Counted from the first letter of the stretch, positions 15,541-25,142 are shown. The stretch is DNA of 37,737 bases from Treponema sp. (GCA_031265845.1 JAISCC010000093.1:1-37737); one strand, 5' to 3'. Program-made: numbers and translations. The notes: generated by a model not told the origin, from the letters alone.

Positions 15541-17100
15541 ATGAAGAACTTTTTCAAACTTTTCGAGGTTATCGCCCTTGCGGTGATAATCGGGTTTGGG
15601 ATCATCGGGTGCTCTGATAGCGGCGGTGACAACAACAACATTGATGACGGTAATGACAACAGTAGCAACAACCAGCCATTATTCTCCGTTTCCGGCGAAT
15701 TCAAAGGAGCGGGAAGCGGCAACGCTCTTTTTAACGCGGCGACTGCCGAAACTGTTTCAATGTCCGCAAGATCAGCAGCCGAAAGTTACGAACTTATAGG
15801 GGAGCTTGAAGACGGTGATATGCTTTTCCGTCTAAAAGGAACGTATGACTCCTCGACAGGCAGTTACACCGCTTCTTCGGCTTCTTCCATCGCCCGCTAC
15901 ACTATAAAAGGAGACGAAAGCGGCGCTACCGCGACTTTGGCAGTAAAATCAGGCGAGGAATGGAACAACTTTATTGTCAATGTGACGGTAGGAGAAGTTT
16001 CCCTTGACGCGCAGGATTACGCAGAAGATGACGAAGGAGACGAAGGAGGGCTTCCTTTATGGGCGCAAGGAAACTGGCATGACTGGTGGTCGGAAAACCA
16101 TAGTGACGAAACTGAGAATTCTTTTCAGGCATGGTCATATTTTAACCAGTGGTATTATGAAGCGTCCAGAAGTTCGGTTTGGAAAGGACACTGGGATTCT
16201 ACTTCAACAAAGTACACCGTGGTAAACGCCCAACCACTTGGGGATGGCGTATATGATGTAATTTTCTCCTACCCTGTGTACAAGTCCACTGACGCTCAGA
16301 AAAAAACAGCTTTGGAAAACTTCTTTAGGGATATTAAGATTCCCGCTGAATTCTGGAACAAGAAATTCGATCCGTGGGATAAAGATGTATGGAATGGCGG
16401 CGAAGGCAATGAAGGTAAAAATTACGACAATTCAGTAATTTGGTATATTTGCATGAATGAGAAGCATCCTAATTACTTGGGAATAAGCTTTATTAACTGG
16501 GACACATTTAAGACATTCTTTGACACCGAAGAAAAAGAGGGCGAATTTTGGGCGGCCATCTCTTATGAAGGTGACTGGTGGGAGAGAAAGAACTCTGTAG
16601 ATGCATTCTTTACAAGTAAAAACATATCCAATTACTATTATTGGGGCTCGCATGAACCTGATGTTGATTATTCCGTTGACTATACAGATCGGGCTTATAC
16701 TTGCTGGGATCCGGTATGTGAAGACGGCGGAGATGGCGGCTGGTGGCAGAAAACTCACTATTACTTAAAATGGGGCAACCAGATCGGCATCCAGGGCGAC
16801 TGGGAGAAATACGGAGACTTGTTCAACAAATGGTCGTCAGACGATTATCTTATTACCTATCTTAGAAGCCAAAATGTGCAGCCTGAAACTTGGTATACAA
16901 GAGTCAGAATATGGAAGGAAGGCGATACTTTCATGTTCTTTTATTACAATGGAGACCATGACGCTGAAGGCAGTCATGCCGCTCCAGCATGCGATACAAA
17001 GTCATTGTCTAAAATAGAAAGTTTAACTACATTTGATCCTGAAAATTATTCTGAATGGTCATATTCTTGGAGATCCTCCGAAAGAACATCGCCTCGATAA
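15541..17100 (+). CDS. Trp/Tyr-rich surface or periplasmic lipoprotein
   Basis: A 519-residue lipoprotein of unknown function. A signal peptide ends in the lipobox IIGC (Cys24), followed by an Asp/Asn/Gly-rich linker. Residues about 50-150 look like a small beta domain. The remaining ~350 residues are exceptionally rich in Trp, Tyr and Asp (e.g. WAQGNWHDWWSENHSD, DVWNGGEGNEG). The aromatic-rich pattern recalls carbohydrate-binding or repeated surface domains, but I recognise no family. AAGGAAGG lies just before ATG 15541. The end (SSERTSPR) runs directly into repeated hairpins and a transposed etfA fragment, so the native C-terminus may have been altered. Confidence 0.75.
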   Translation: MKNFFKLFEVIALAVIIGFGIIGCSDSGGDNNNIDDGNDNSSNNQPLFSVSGEFKGAGSGNALFNAATAETVSMSARSAAESYELIGELEDGDMLFRLKGTYDSSTGSYTASSASSIARYTIKGDESGATATLAVKSGEEWNNFIVNVTVGEVSLDAQDYAEDDEGDEGGLPLWAQGNWHDWWSENHSDETENSFQAWSYFNQWYYEASRSSVWKGHWDSTSTKYTVVNAQPLGDGVYDVIFSYPVYKSTDAQKKTALENFFRDIKIPAEFWNKKFDPWDKDVWNGGEGNEGKNYDNSVIWYICMNEKHPNYLGISFINWDTFKTFFDTEEKEGEFWAAISYEGDWWERKNSVDAFFTSKNISNYYYWGSHEPDVDYSVDYTDRAYTCWDPVCEDGGDGGWWQKTHYYLKWGNQIGIQGDWEKYGDLFNKWSSDDYLITYLRSQNVQPETWYTRVRIWKEGDTFMFFYYNGDHDAEGSHAAPACDTKSLSKIESLTTFDPENYSEWSYSWRSSERTSPR

Positions 17101-17119
17101 TGAGCAAAGTAAATTAGGA

Positions 17120-17191
17120 CGTTCTCCCAAACTTTGGGAGAACGCTTCCGCCAGATGGGAGAGTTCTTGCACGAGTCGGGAGAACTCTCCC
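17120..17191. repeat. Paired hairpins with 21-bp periodicity
   Basis: Two strong hairpins follow the lipoprotein gene. CGTTCTCCCAAA (17120-17131) pairs perfectly with TTTGGGAGAACG (17133-17144). GGGAGAGTTCT (17157-17167) pairs with AGAACTCTCCC (17181-17191). The GGGAGA motif recurs at 17136, 17157 and 17178, exactly 21 bp apart. This may be a terminator or a repeat element; no U-run follows. Confidence 0.55.
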
Positions 17192-17205
17192 AAATTGCCC
17201 GAAAG

Positions 17206-17672
17206 GGTGTCTGGCGCCGTCGCTCGCGGTCCCTCTGGAAACCGAGGTTACCGCAGACTGTACGGAACTGTCCCTTGACGCCGGGGGACTCTTGATACAG
17301 ACCCGTCCCGCATTCGGCGGCGGCCCTATGGCCCGGACCATCACCCCTGAAGCCCGCCCTCAGATCGTCACGGTTCGTTACGGGATTTTCCGGGGCGGGG
17401 AAGCGGCGGGGAAGCGGCGGGGAACGCCCGCCTCCTGCCGGCTGAGACAGGACGCCTCCTCTCCCCATAGACGCGGGTCGAGGAAATCACCGCCCTTTCC
17501 GCCGATGAAAAAGAAGCGGATCGCGCGCTGGCCCTGGTCGGCGGAATCCATGCGCGGGAAGACATCGAACGTTTCAGGAGGATGAGCGGAGCGATGGGGA
17601 GCGGCGTTGATGTGTTCCCGAAGCCTCGTTGAACGGGGCTGGCTTCCCCAAAGCCTCCAAATCGGACTCAGC
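17206..17672 (+). pseudogene. etfA: Broken duplicate of an internal etfA segment
   Basis: This segment is closely similar to 14077-14531 inside the second etfA. It carries an 11-bp tandem duplication (GAAGCGGCGGG twice near 17400), a one-base insertion near 17598 and a CAG-to-TAG change in the etfA frame near 17468, so it cannot encode EtfA. It lacks both ends of the gene. The junctions fall within GGTGTCTGG on the left and CTCAGC on the right. Confidence 0.88.
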
Positions 17673-18225
17673 CAACCCACCGCCGGATCGCGCTCGCTGT
17701 ATATGGATTCAAACGCCAATCCCAAAGTCATATTAAGGGCGGCGGCCCCGTTCAAAGACGCTTTGCCAATGTCGATCCGCCTCAATATGAAGCTAATGAC
17801 GGATGGCGTGCGCCTGCCCTTAATGGCGTTATAAAAATGAGTGGGGATGGCATGTCTTTAATCTTAGAATATGTAAAGAACGAGCGAAGCTCTCTGAAAT
17901 GACAGGTTTGATTGCGAGTGTATGGGGCGTCATACAGGCGTCGTCAGGTATACGTCTGGGCATAATCCCGAAAGAAATTGATCCTGTCGGTTTTGACACG
18001 GCTTCCCCGTGAGTGTTGCAATTCGCCGAACATGAGCGGGGCAAGCGAGTGTATATATGCGGACGCTTGGGAAATTGAGCGGGAAGGAGGGAAGGGGTCT
18101 TTTGGAGAAATAGTCGCGGCGGTTGTTCCGTGACACACACTGCGGGGGCCGTCGCGTGTGAAGCGAGCCGTCCTTTTTTTGCGACAGGGGCTGACGTCGC
18201 GCCCTTCAAAGCGCAATTCGGCGTT
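17673..18225. other. Accessory intergenic region with a possible gene fragment
   Basis: No intact gene is supported. On the minus strand at about 17672-17785 a protein-like piece begins MRRIDIGKASLNGAAALNM and continues to DPAVGW before running into the etfA fragment; its family is not recognised. The rest (17840-18225) shows only short frames of biased composition. A run of seven T at about 18174-18180 could belong to a plus-strand terminator. Confidence 0.4.
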
Positions 18226-18885
18226 TCATTCCCCTATAATTTCCAGTCCGCCCTTCTTTACATGCGCCACGACATCGTACCACACATTCACCTTGAAACG
18301 GGCGAGCCTGCTCATGTCGTGGAGGGCGTTTCCAGCGTCTGCTTTCGGCATGTCAGCATACACACGCGACAACGCGGCTTTGTCCCGCTCTTCCAGATCA
18401 AGCGCGTTGTATATGGCGGGAAAGCCGCTGTCGTTGTACCATGTATAGATGGGAAGCGCGTGTTCTGGCGCGATAACGTCTGAAAAAATACGATACGGAA
18501 AAATCCAGACCGCTTCAGGATCATAGGGCAGGAGCGAGCCGTTCGGCATTTTAACGGAATCAATGAAAAGCTCGGTTCCTTCTATTTCAACAATCTGAGG
18601 AGGCGCGACTTCTTTTCCCTGGGAAAAAACCTCCATGTCAACAGCTTCTATGTTGTCAATGATCATCGAATAAAAACGGAATTCGACTTTTATGGAGGAA
18701 TTGTTTCGCTCCAGCAGCCTGAACCGAACCGGAACAAACGTCTCCTGCAACTCTTTCAGTTGCCGCGTCTTTCCTTCAAGGCGTTTGCCCTGACACGAAC
18801 CAATGAATGTGGAGAAGCCTGCGGCTCCGCCAATGACGAGCGCAATGACGACAAGGAGCATGACAATAACTCTTGCTTTTTTCAT
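18226..18885 (-). CDS. Membrane-anchored protein of unknown function
   Basis: A 219-residue protein with one N-terminal hydrophobic segment (residues about 5-28, MKKARVIVMLLVVIALVIGG), a short heptad-like stretch (LEGKTRQLKELQETF) and a soluble domain expected in the periplasm. No family is recognised. The start ATG 18885 is chosen because it opens directly into the anchor; upstream in-frame codons lie in the divergent receptor gene. Only 33 bp separate its start from that of the TonB receptor-like gene, so the two promoters must overlap coding sequence, and a shared role at the envelope is possible. Confidence 0.7.
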   Translation of the reverse strand: MKKARVIVMLLVVIALVIGGAAGFSTFIGSCQGKRLEGKTRQLKELQETFVPVRFRLLERNNSSIKVEFRFYSMIIDNIEAVDMEVFSQGKEVAPPQIVEIEGTELFIDSVKMPNGSLLPYDPEAVWIFPYRIFSDVIAPEHALPIYTWYNDSGFPAIYNALDLEERDKAALSRVYADMPKADAGNALHDMSRLARFKVNVWYDVVAHVKKGGLEIIGE

Positions 18886-18918
18886 AACAATGGGTATAGT
18901 ATCATAAATGGGGACACT

Positions 18919-21516
18919 ATGCCATATATATTTTCGCGAGTTCGTCATATCCTGCGCTCTATGCCGTTCATCCTCTTTTTTATTCTTGCGTGCAATCTTT
19001 ATGCGCGTGATATAACAATTATTGTAGAGGACGTTGAGCTTGACATGCCGCTTGAAGGGGCGATTGTCCGCGTGGAAGGCGGGGAATCCGGTGGAGCGTC
19101 CGGCGGCGCCGAAAAAGCGACCGATGAAAACGGAAGGGCTGTGTTCGCCGTTCCTGACAACAGGCAAATGCGGTTGCAAATAGCGTATCCCGGGTATGAG
19201 AATGCGATCTTCATCACGCCGCCTGTAGGAACCACATTTACCGTCGGGTTGCGGCTGAGCGGCGGCGCCGGTTTGGAAAACAGGGAACTTGTTATTGAGG
19301 CGCAAAGACCCGGCGCGAGCGAAACCAAAACCGGACGCAGTGTGGCGATTTCCGGCGATGATTTGGCGCGCACTGCGGAAATCGGCATTATTGAAGATGT
19401 TATGACATCGATCAAACTCCTCCCCGGTGTTGGCTATACGGGCATGTTCAACGCCATGCCTTCAATTCGGGGCGGAGAACCCGGGGATCTGACTGCGGTT
19501 TTCGATGGTTTTTATATAGAAAACCCCTATCACTGGGGAGGCGGGGTTTCCATTTTCGACCCACGTATGGTGCAGAGCGCCCAGCTTTCGCATGGAGTGT
19601 TTTCCGTCCGCTATGGGCACACCATATCGGGCTTGCTTGAAATAACCGGGCGCAAGCCGGAGCCTTCTGATGTTGAGCTTGAACTGGGCTTGTCTTCAAG
19701 CGCCGCAAACCTCAATGTGTCGTACCCTCTCTTCGGCAGAGGCGGCGTTATGATCATGGGAAAGGCGACCTACTGGGATCCCTTTGTTTCGCTGGCGAAG
19801 CTGGCTGTTGACGAGGTGAACTACATCAAAATAGCCCCGTACATCAGGAGCGCGGGCTTTGGCGCGAATTACCGGTTTACACAGAATCTTGAATGGACGA
19901 TGTTCGGCTTTATAGGCGGCGACGGCGCGGGCGCGTTCTACAACAACCCGCTTGAATACAACGGCATGGTGATGCACACGAATTTTGACTTTGAATGGTT
20001 CAACCTGCAAGGGTTTCTGATTACAGGAATCACATTCAACCCCAAGCCGAATATGGCGCTTAAAGCGTCCCTTGGCGGAGGTTTTTTGCGGACAAACCTC
20101 CACGGCTTTATTGATTACGATTTGACCGTGCCGTATTCCGATGAATTTCTCGACTTATTTAAGGACAAGACTTTTTCCTATCCATCCGGCGTTTCTATAA
20201 CCGGCGAGACCTACGCCATTGACACCACCATGTTCGCGGACATGGTTAACACTACAGCAAACTATCAAGCGAGGGCGGATTACGACTGGGATGTGGGCAA
20301 AGGATTTCTGTTCGCCGCTGGCGTTCAGGGGCTATACGCCCGGTACAAATTGGAGGAACATGATCAAGCGGTGTTGGAGTCATCCGGCGCGTTCCTGACA
20401 CCTGTCGCCGGCGCCCCCATTTCCGCATATTACAATATGCCGTACACATACAACAATTCCATAGCCAATCAGTCGCTTGCATCATCAGCCTACACCCTTT
20501 TGGAATACGCCTCTCCTGGAAAGCGGTTCGGCGGGGAGCTTGGCGTTCGGCTCGATCACCTCTTCTTCACCGGCAAAGATTTCACGTTGCAAACCCTGCC
20601 CGTGATCAACCCGCGCCTCAACCTTGACTGGAACATCGCGCGGGACACGGGCGTTTTTGACGGCGTCACCGCAACCATCGGCTCCGGGCTTTTCTCCTCA
20701 ATAACCGACAACATTTCCAGCATTCAATCGGGAGACGGCTTCTACGGCGACTTCGGACTCAAACAAAACCGCTCATGGACGTCAATCGCGGGAATAAAAC
20801 TTGATTTTTTTGGTTTCAGCTTAAACGTTGAAGGCTACTACAAGTATGTGTTCGACAGGGCGTATTCCAGGCTTGCGACGGACAGCGCAAGCCAGACCAT
20901 CGCCATTGAGCGCAAGTTTGACGGAGAGGGGCGGATATGGGGATTTGACCTCATGCTTCAAAAAACAAGCTCGCGCTATTGGGACGGCTGGATTTCCTAC
21001 TCGTTTAACTGGGCGCGCTACCGGAATCCCTCAAGCGCCACCTATACGGCGGATTGGTTTTACCCTACGTTTCACCGGTTTCACAACCTAAACCTCGTTC
21101 TCAACATCAAACCGTTCAGGTTTCTCAATGTTGCGACTCGTTTCGGGTTCGCGTCCGGCGCGCCTAAAATGGTCGCCGGGGAAATCGACTGGTATCCGGT
21201 GATCGTTCTTGACGAAAAAGGAACTCCTGTGGATATTATCCAGAAATACAAGCGCGAGAACTTCTACTCCGATACGGAGCGGGACGGTTTTGCCCTGACT
21301 TGGGATGTCAAGGTTTCGTTTTTTGCGTACAGCAGGTCGGGCAGGGGGCAAATGGAAGTGTATATTGCGGTTGAAAACATACTTGCCACGCTTGAAACGC
21401 GGCGTCGGAACACATCGTTTAATCAGTATACGGGCAAGGAAGATCAAGGCTCAAATGCGGCGAGTTATCAACTGCCCATACCCATGCCGTCAATCGGCTT
21501 CAGGTGGACATATTAA
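18919..21516 (+). CDS. TonB-dependent receptor-like outer-membrane protein
   Basis: An 865-residue outer-membrane protein. A signal peptide (about 1-31, ending CNLYA) precedes a carboxypeptidase-regulatory-like beta-sandwich (about 32-115). A plug-type domain follows (about 125-245, with IKLLPGVGYTG, SIRGGEPGDLTAVFDGFYI and FSVRYGHTISG), then a long beta-barrel ending in the aromatic residue of FRWTY. No clear TonB box is visible. The substrate is unknown. ATG 18919 places the signal peptide at the N-terminus; ATG 18961 is an alternative. A weak promoter (TTGCTT 18873-18878, TATAGT 18895-18900) lies just upstream. The stop codon overlaps that of the convergent sensor kinase. Confidence 0.85.
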   Translation: MPYIFSRVRHILRSMPFILFFILACNLYARDITIIVEDVELDMPLEGAIVRVEGGESGGASGGAEKATDENGRAVFAVPDNRQMRLQIAYPGYENAIFITPPVGTTFTVGLRLSGGAGLENRELVIEAQRPGASETKTGRSVAISGDDLARTAEIGIIEDVMTSIKLLPGVGYTGMFNAMPSIRGGEPGDLTAVFDGFYIENPYHWGGGVSIFDPRMVQSAQLSHGVFSVRYGHTISGLLEITGRKPEPSDVELELGLSSSAANLNVSYPLFGRGGVMIMGKATYWDPFVSLAKLAVDEVNYIKIAPYIRSAGFGANYRFTQNLEWTMFGFIGGDGAGAFYNNPLEYNGMVMHTNFDFEWFNLQGFLITGITFNPKPNMALKASLGGGFLRTNLHGFIDYDLTVPYSDEFLDLFKDKTFSYPSGVSITGETYAIDTTMFADMVNTTANYQARADYDWDVGKGFLFAAGVQGLYARYKLEEHDQAVLESSGAFLTPVAGAPISAYYNMPYTYNNSIANQSLASSAYTLLEYASPGKRFGGELGVRLDHLFFTGKDFTLQTLPVINPRLNLDWNIARDTGVFDGVTATIGSGLFSSITDNISSIQSGDGFYGDFGLKQNRSWTSIAGIKLDFFGFSLNVEGYYKYVFDRAYSRLATDSASQTIAIERKFDGEGRIWGFDLMLQKTSSRYWDGWISYSFNWARYRNPSSATYTADWFYPTFHRFHNLNLVLNIKPFRFLNVATRFGFASGAPKMVAGEIDWYPVIVLDEKGTPVDIIQKYKRENFYSDTERDGFALTWDVKVSFFAYSRSGRGQMEVYIAVENILATLETRRRNTSFNQYTGKEDQGSNAASYQLPIPMPSIGFRWTY

Positions 21517-24266
21517 GCGTCATTACGCATCATCTCGTTGATTTCAGCGGCCGCCTTCTCGTATTCAAAGAGCAAAATATTCTCTTCAATGTTTTCAAGC
21601 GCGTCTTTTGCGGCGCGGCTTATGGGCAAGGCTTTGTATTCCGTTAAAAGACTGTCGAGTTCCGACACCTTCATGGCGGAAAGCGCCCGCATCAGGTTTT
21701 CCAACTGCTCCTTTGACAAACGTACATCGCTTGTTTCAACTTCGCCAGTGTTTTGCTTTAAGAAAGCCTTTATATCGGCAAGGAGGGCGCACAACCGATT
21801 AAGCAGTTCACTCGTGCGTCTGCGTATAATGGGAATGTCTCTGGTTCTGCCCGCCGCTTCCAGGGCTTCCGCAAAATCGCCGAATTCGGTCGCGCCGACG
21901 CTTCGGGAGGCGCTTTTGAGCGCGTGAACCATGGTGGTGTATAGTTTGACGTCGCCTTCTGCGACGGCGTTTTTGATGCTCGCAATGCGCCCTTCCGCGT
22001 CATTGTAAAAAATCCGCAACACTCGCAAATACGAGGAAAGCGAGCCTCCCGTATTGTTAATGCCGACTCTAATGTCAATATTGTGTATGGCAAGATCGTT
22101 CACCTCGCTCTCGTCCGTTTCGCTTGCCTGCGATTTATCCGTGACTTGCCGCTTCTCTGGAGGAAGCCATTTTTTCAGGATGCCGTAGAGCTTGTCTATT
22201 TCGATAGGTTTGGCGAGAAAATCATTAAGCCCGCTTTGGAGGAATAATTCACGGTACTCTACAAGCGCGTTGGCGGTCAGCGCGACTATTGGCACTTGGC
22301 GAAAGTAGGGATCGTCCTCTCTTATAATAGCCCGAATTCTCCGCGTTGTTTCAATGCCGTCCATTTCCGGCATCATGTGATCCATAAATACAAGATCATA
22401 AAAATTTTCCTGTACAAGGCTCAACGCCTTTTCGCCGCTTGTACATGTGTCGACCCGCAATTCATAGAATTTCAGCAACTCTTCCGCGACCATCAGATTC
22501 GTGTCAATATCATCAACCACCAGTACATGCGCGTTCGGCGCGACAAAGGGCGGACTGCTCTCATTCGCTTGCTCTTCCGGATTCTGCTCTTCAAGCGCCG
22601 GCTGCCCATCAACAAACCCCTGCACCAAGGAAACGGTAAACGTAGACCCCTGTTCATATACGCTTGATACGCTTATATCGCCGCCCATCGCTTTGCAAAG
22701 GTTCCTGACAATGGCAAGCCCCAATCCCGTTCCCTCTACATACTGATTGCGTTTCGTGTCAACGCGGCTGAATTCGGAGAACAAACGCTCCATGTCTTTT
22801 TGTTTGATGCCAATGCCCGTATCGCTCACCTCGAAAAACAAGGTGAGTTGCGCGTCGTCCTTCTTCTTTACGCTGACGTGAAGCTCAACACGTCCGGCTT
22901 GCGTGTACTTCACTCCATTGGTCAGAAGGTTTATCAATATTTGTTTGACGCGGAGTTCATCGCCGATAAGAGAGGAAGGCGCGTCGTCTTCCACCTGTAT
23001 GACTAAATCCACGGGCTTGCCGGCGATCCTCATGCGAATGATGTTCGCCACATCATTGATAAGGGAAGCTATGGCGTACTTTTTCGTTTCAAGCTGCAAC
23101 TGCCCTGCTTCCATTCTCGAAAAATCAAGAATGTCGTTTATAAGGGCGAGCAGGGAGCCGCTTGATTGTTTGACGATCATCAGTTGTTCCCGCACGTCAT
23201 CCGCTATATTCTTTCTGAGTATGATCTCGACAAGACTGAGAATGACGTTCATGGGCGTACGGATTTCATGGCTCATGCGGGCGAGAAAGGAGGTTTTGCT
23301 CCTGTTTTCCTGGTCCGCCTTCATTCTCGCCTTATTCATTTTGGTGACAATGTAGTTCAGGATAAGTATAAAGATGAGCGCCACCACTGAAAACCCAAAC
23401 ACCATAACGTACGATATATGATAATTGATGTCAACCGGAACCGCTACGCCGATGTACCAGCCGTATTTCAGTTTGCGGAAAAAGGTTTCCATCTTGCGCC
23501 CGTCATATCCTGTCAATACGATGCCGGAATAATTTTTCACCCCTTCTATGAGATATTTTTCCAGATCCGCATATTTCTCGCCGAGTTCATAGATGTATTT
23601 TCCCAGGGAGTTCTGGTCGGGATGCGCTATGTAGACAAAATCCTGATTGATAAGCATCCCGTATCCGCCGCTCGCGGCTTTGAGGTTCGTGATATACGCG
23701 GATATATCGTTCATATAAATGTCAACCATGACAGCCCCCGGCTCGCTCCCGCCGTTCAAGAGTTTTGTCGCAGACACCACGATATCTCCGGTCTCTTTAT
23801 CAACATAGGGCGCGGTATATCCGACGGCGCCGCCGGCGTTTATGGCGGCGGTGTACCACGGTCTTTCCACTGGAACGTAATCCGCCGGCGGCGTCCAGCG
23901 GCTGCCCGCCATAAACTCGCCGTTTACATACCCATACACGTGAAGAAAACCCTGTGCGCCCATAAACGACGGCATCCTGAGTTGATCCGAGAGTTCTTCA
24001 ACGTAGGTTTTAATTTGCTCCTGCGTGTAGTTGTTATTCAAATGGTTCTGGACTGAAGCCGAGGCGCTCAACACCGCGATTTCAGCCTCACGGATATTCG
24101 CGTCAATAATCTCTTCCGCCGTATTCAATACGCTTTCGATGTTTTCAACAAGATGATCTTTCACCATGGTTATAAAATAAACGGCGATAAATATCATAAA
24201 GGCGAACGCCAGAAAAACTGCCAGCACATGCAGAAATTCTTCACGCATTATTTTAAGAAATTTCAC
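21513..24266 (-). CDS. Hybrid sensor histidine kinase (dCache-HisKA-HATPase-REC-Hpt)
   Basis: A 917-residue inner-membrane phosphorelay protein. TM1 spans about 13-33, a periplasmic dCache-like sensor 34-283 (with PWYTAAINAGGAVGYTAPYVD), and TM2 285-308. HisKA has His333 in ARMSHEIRTP. The ATPase domain has the N-box INLLTNGVKYT (444-455), DTGIGIK and EGTGLGLAI. The receiver domain is at about 578-700 with phospho-acceptor Asp629. A C-terminal Hpt domain has His781 in VHALKSASR. All phosphorelay residues are present. GTG 24266 is chosen because GGGAGG sits seven bases upstream. It overlaps the PHP gene by 14 bases. No dedicated output regulator is adjacent. Confidence 0.93.
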   Translation of the reverse strand: MKFLKIMREEFLHVLAVFLAFAFMIFIAVYFITMVKDHLVENIESVLNTAEEIIDANIREAEIAVLSASASVQNHLNNNYTQEQIKTYVEELSDQLRMPSFMGAQGFLHVYGYVNGEFMAGSRWTPPADYVPVERPWYTAAINAGGAVGYTAPYVDKETGDIVVSATKLLNGGSEPGAVMVDIYMNDISAYITNLKAASGGYGMLINQDFVYIAHPDQNSLGKYIYELGEKYADLEKYLIEGVKNYSGIVLTGYDGRKMETFFRKLKYGWYIGVAVPVDINYHISYVMVFGFSVVALIFILILNYIVTKMNKARMKADQENRSKTSFLARMSHEIRTPMNVILSLVEIILRKNIADDVREQLMIVKQSSGSLLALINDILDFSRMEAGQLQLETKKYAIASLINDVANIIRMRIAGKPVDLVIQVEDDAPSSLIGDELRVKQILINLLTNGVKYTQAGRVELHVSVKKKDDAQLTLFFEVSDTGIGIKQKDMERLFSEFSRVDTKRNQYVEGTGLGLAIVRNLCKAMGGDISVSSVYEQGSTFTVSLVQGFVDGQPALEEQNPEEQANESSPPFVAPNAHVLVVDDIDTNLMVAEELLKFYELRVDTCTSGEKALSLVQENFYDLVFMDHMMPEMDGIETTRRIRAIIREDDPYFRQVPIVALTANALVEYRELFLQSGLNDFLAKPIEIDKLYGILKKWLPPEKRQVTDKSQASETDESEVNDLAIHNIDIRVGINNTGGSLSSYLRVLRIFYNDAEGRIASIKNAVAEGDVKLYTTMVHALKSASRSVGATEFGDFAEALEAAGRTRDIPIIRRRTSELLNRLCALLADIKAFLKQNTGEVETSDVRLSKEQLENLMRALSAMKVSELDSLLTEYKALPISRAAKDALENIEENILLFEYEKAAAEINEMMRNDA

Positions 24267-25071
24267 TGTGGCGCCTCCCTTCCGTATTAAGAAATTCCCA
24301 TATATCTTGTCCGGCGCTACGTCCATCCTTGTCCATGATGTCGACTGGCAGCCGTACAACGGGCTTTCCGCGCCAATCGCATCGCCCATGCGTCATTTTC
24401 AACTCAAGGCGGTTTTGTTTCACCGCCTGAACATAGTCCTGTATGGAGACCATCTTGTTATCCAGAGATACGCCGAACATCATCGCGGTTCTGGTTTGAT
24501 CCGCGTCGTGTATATCGGAACCCGCAGTCGCGGGCAGTCCCAGCCGTTCCGCATACCGCTTCGCAAGCGCGTCGCAGGATTGCTCCCAGTTGCCGGCGTT
24601 GGCTATTTCAACTGCGTCAACCAAACCGGTTGAAAGGCGGATGACGTGTATATAATACTGCTGCCGGAACGGATGCGCCTGCACCACGCAGCCGCCGTTT
24701 TCTTTCACTATGCTGTACTGCTCTTCCCGCGTCCAAAACCGGACTTCCGGATGTTCCAGAAGCCACTCTTTATCCAGTCCGTACACCAGATAATCATCGC
24801 CGTCAAAGGTTTCTTCCCATCCAAAAAACACGTCCAGTCCTAGCCTGTCGCCTTCCGCCTTCGCTTCCTCATACCCTCTGCAAAAACACGCGACCCAGTC
24901 GCGCCACGGCAGGTTTCTCGTTATACAACTGTTTCCATTATAAAAATGATCCGTAACAATGATTCCCGTATATCCAAGCGCTTTATACGCCCGGATATAT
25001 TCCGCTCCACGTGAGACGGCGCACGCGCTCGCCTGAGTAGTATGGAGATGAGTTTCGTAGAGATATTTCAA
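24253..25071 (-). CDS. PHP-domain metal-dependent phosphoesterase
   Basis: A 272-residue protein of the PHP family. The metal-binding motif ETHLHTT (His8, His10) opens the protein, followed by IIVTDHFYNG, the VVQAHPFR segment and GSDIHDAD near residue 195. The family hydrolyses phosphate esters (histidinol phosphate, nucleotides, DNA ends); the substrate here is unknown. AGGAAAGG precedes ATG 25071. The 3' end overlaps the sensor-kinase gene by 14 bases, so the two are cotranscribed; a signalling link is inferred from this only. Confidence 0.88.
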   Translation of the reverse strand: MKYLYETHLHTTQASACAVSRGAEYIRAYKALGYTGIIVTDHFYNGNSCITRNLPWRDWVACFCRGYEEAKAEGDRLGLDVFFGWEETFDGDDYLVYGLDKEWLLEHPEVRFWTREEQYSIVKENGGCVVQAHPFRQQYYIHVIRLSTGLVDAVEIANAGNWEQSCDALAKRYAERLGLPATAGSDIHDADQTRTAMMFGVSLDNKMVSIQDYVQAVKQNRLELKMTHGRCDWRGKPVVRLPVDIMDKDGRSAGQDIWEFLNTEGRRHSEIS

Positions 25072-25090
25072 CGCCTTTCCTTTTTTTTAA

Positions 25091-25122
25091 GTGGAAGAGC
25101 GGGCTTTTGACCGCTCTTCCAC
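25091..25122 (-). repeat. Perfect 12-bp hairpin in the PHP gene leader
   Basis: GTGGAAGAGCGG (25091-25102) and CCGCTCTTCCAC (25111-25122) enclose an eight-base loop. On the transcribed minus strand it lies about 20 bases before the start codon and is followed by an A-run and the ribosome site, not a U-run, so it is not a normal terminator for this strand. It could modulate translation or be the end hairpin of a lost IS200-type element. Confidence 0.55.
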
Positions 25123-25142
25123 AAGCCTATAGGAAGCTTTTT

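Noticed and set aside
17033-17278. Plus-strand frame spanning the end of the lipoprotein gene and the etfA fragment
   Set aside because: Out of frame with both the lipoprotein and EtfA; formed by chance at the junction.
17829-18216. Two overlapping minus-strand frames of 126 and 90 codons downstream of the anchored-protein gene
   Set aside because: Cys/Pro/Arg-rich composition, no ribosome site, no family resemblance, and frames overlap each other; most likely non-coding.
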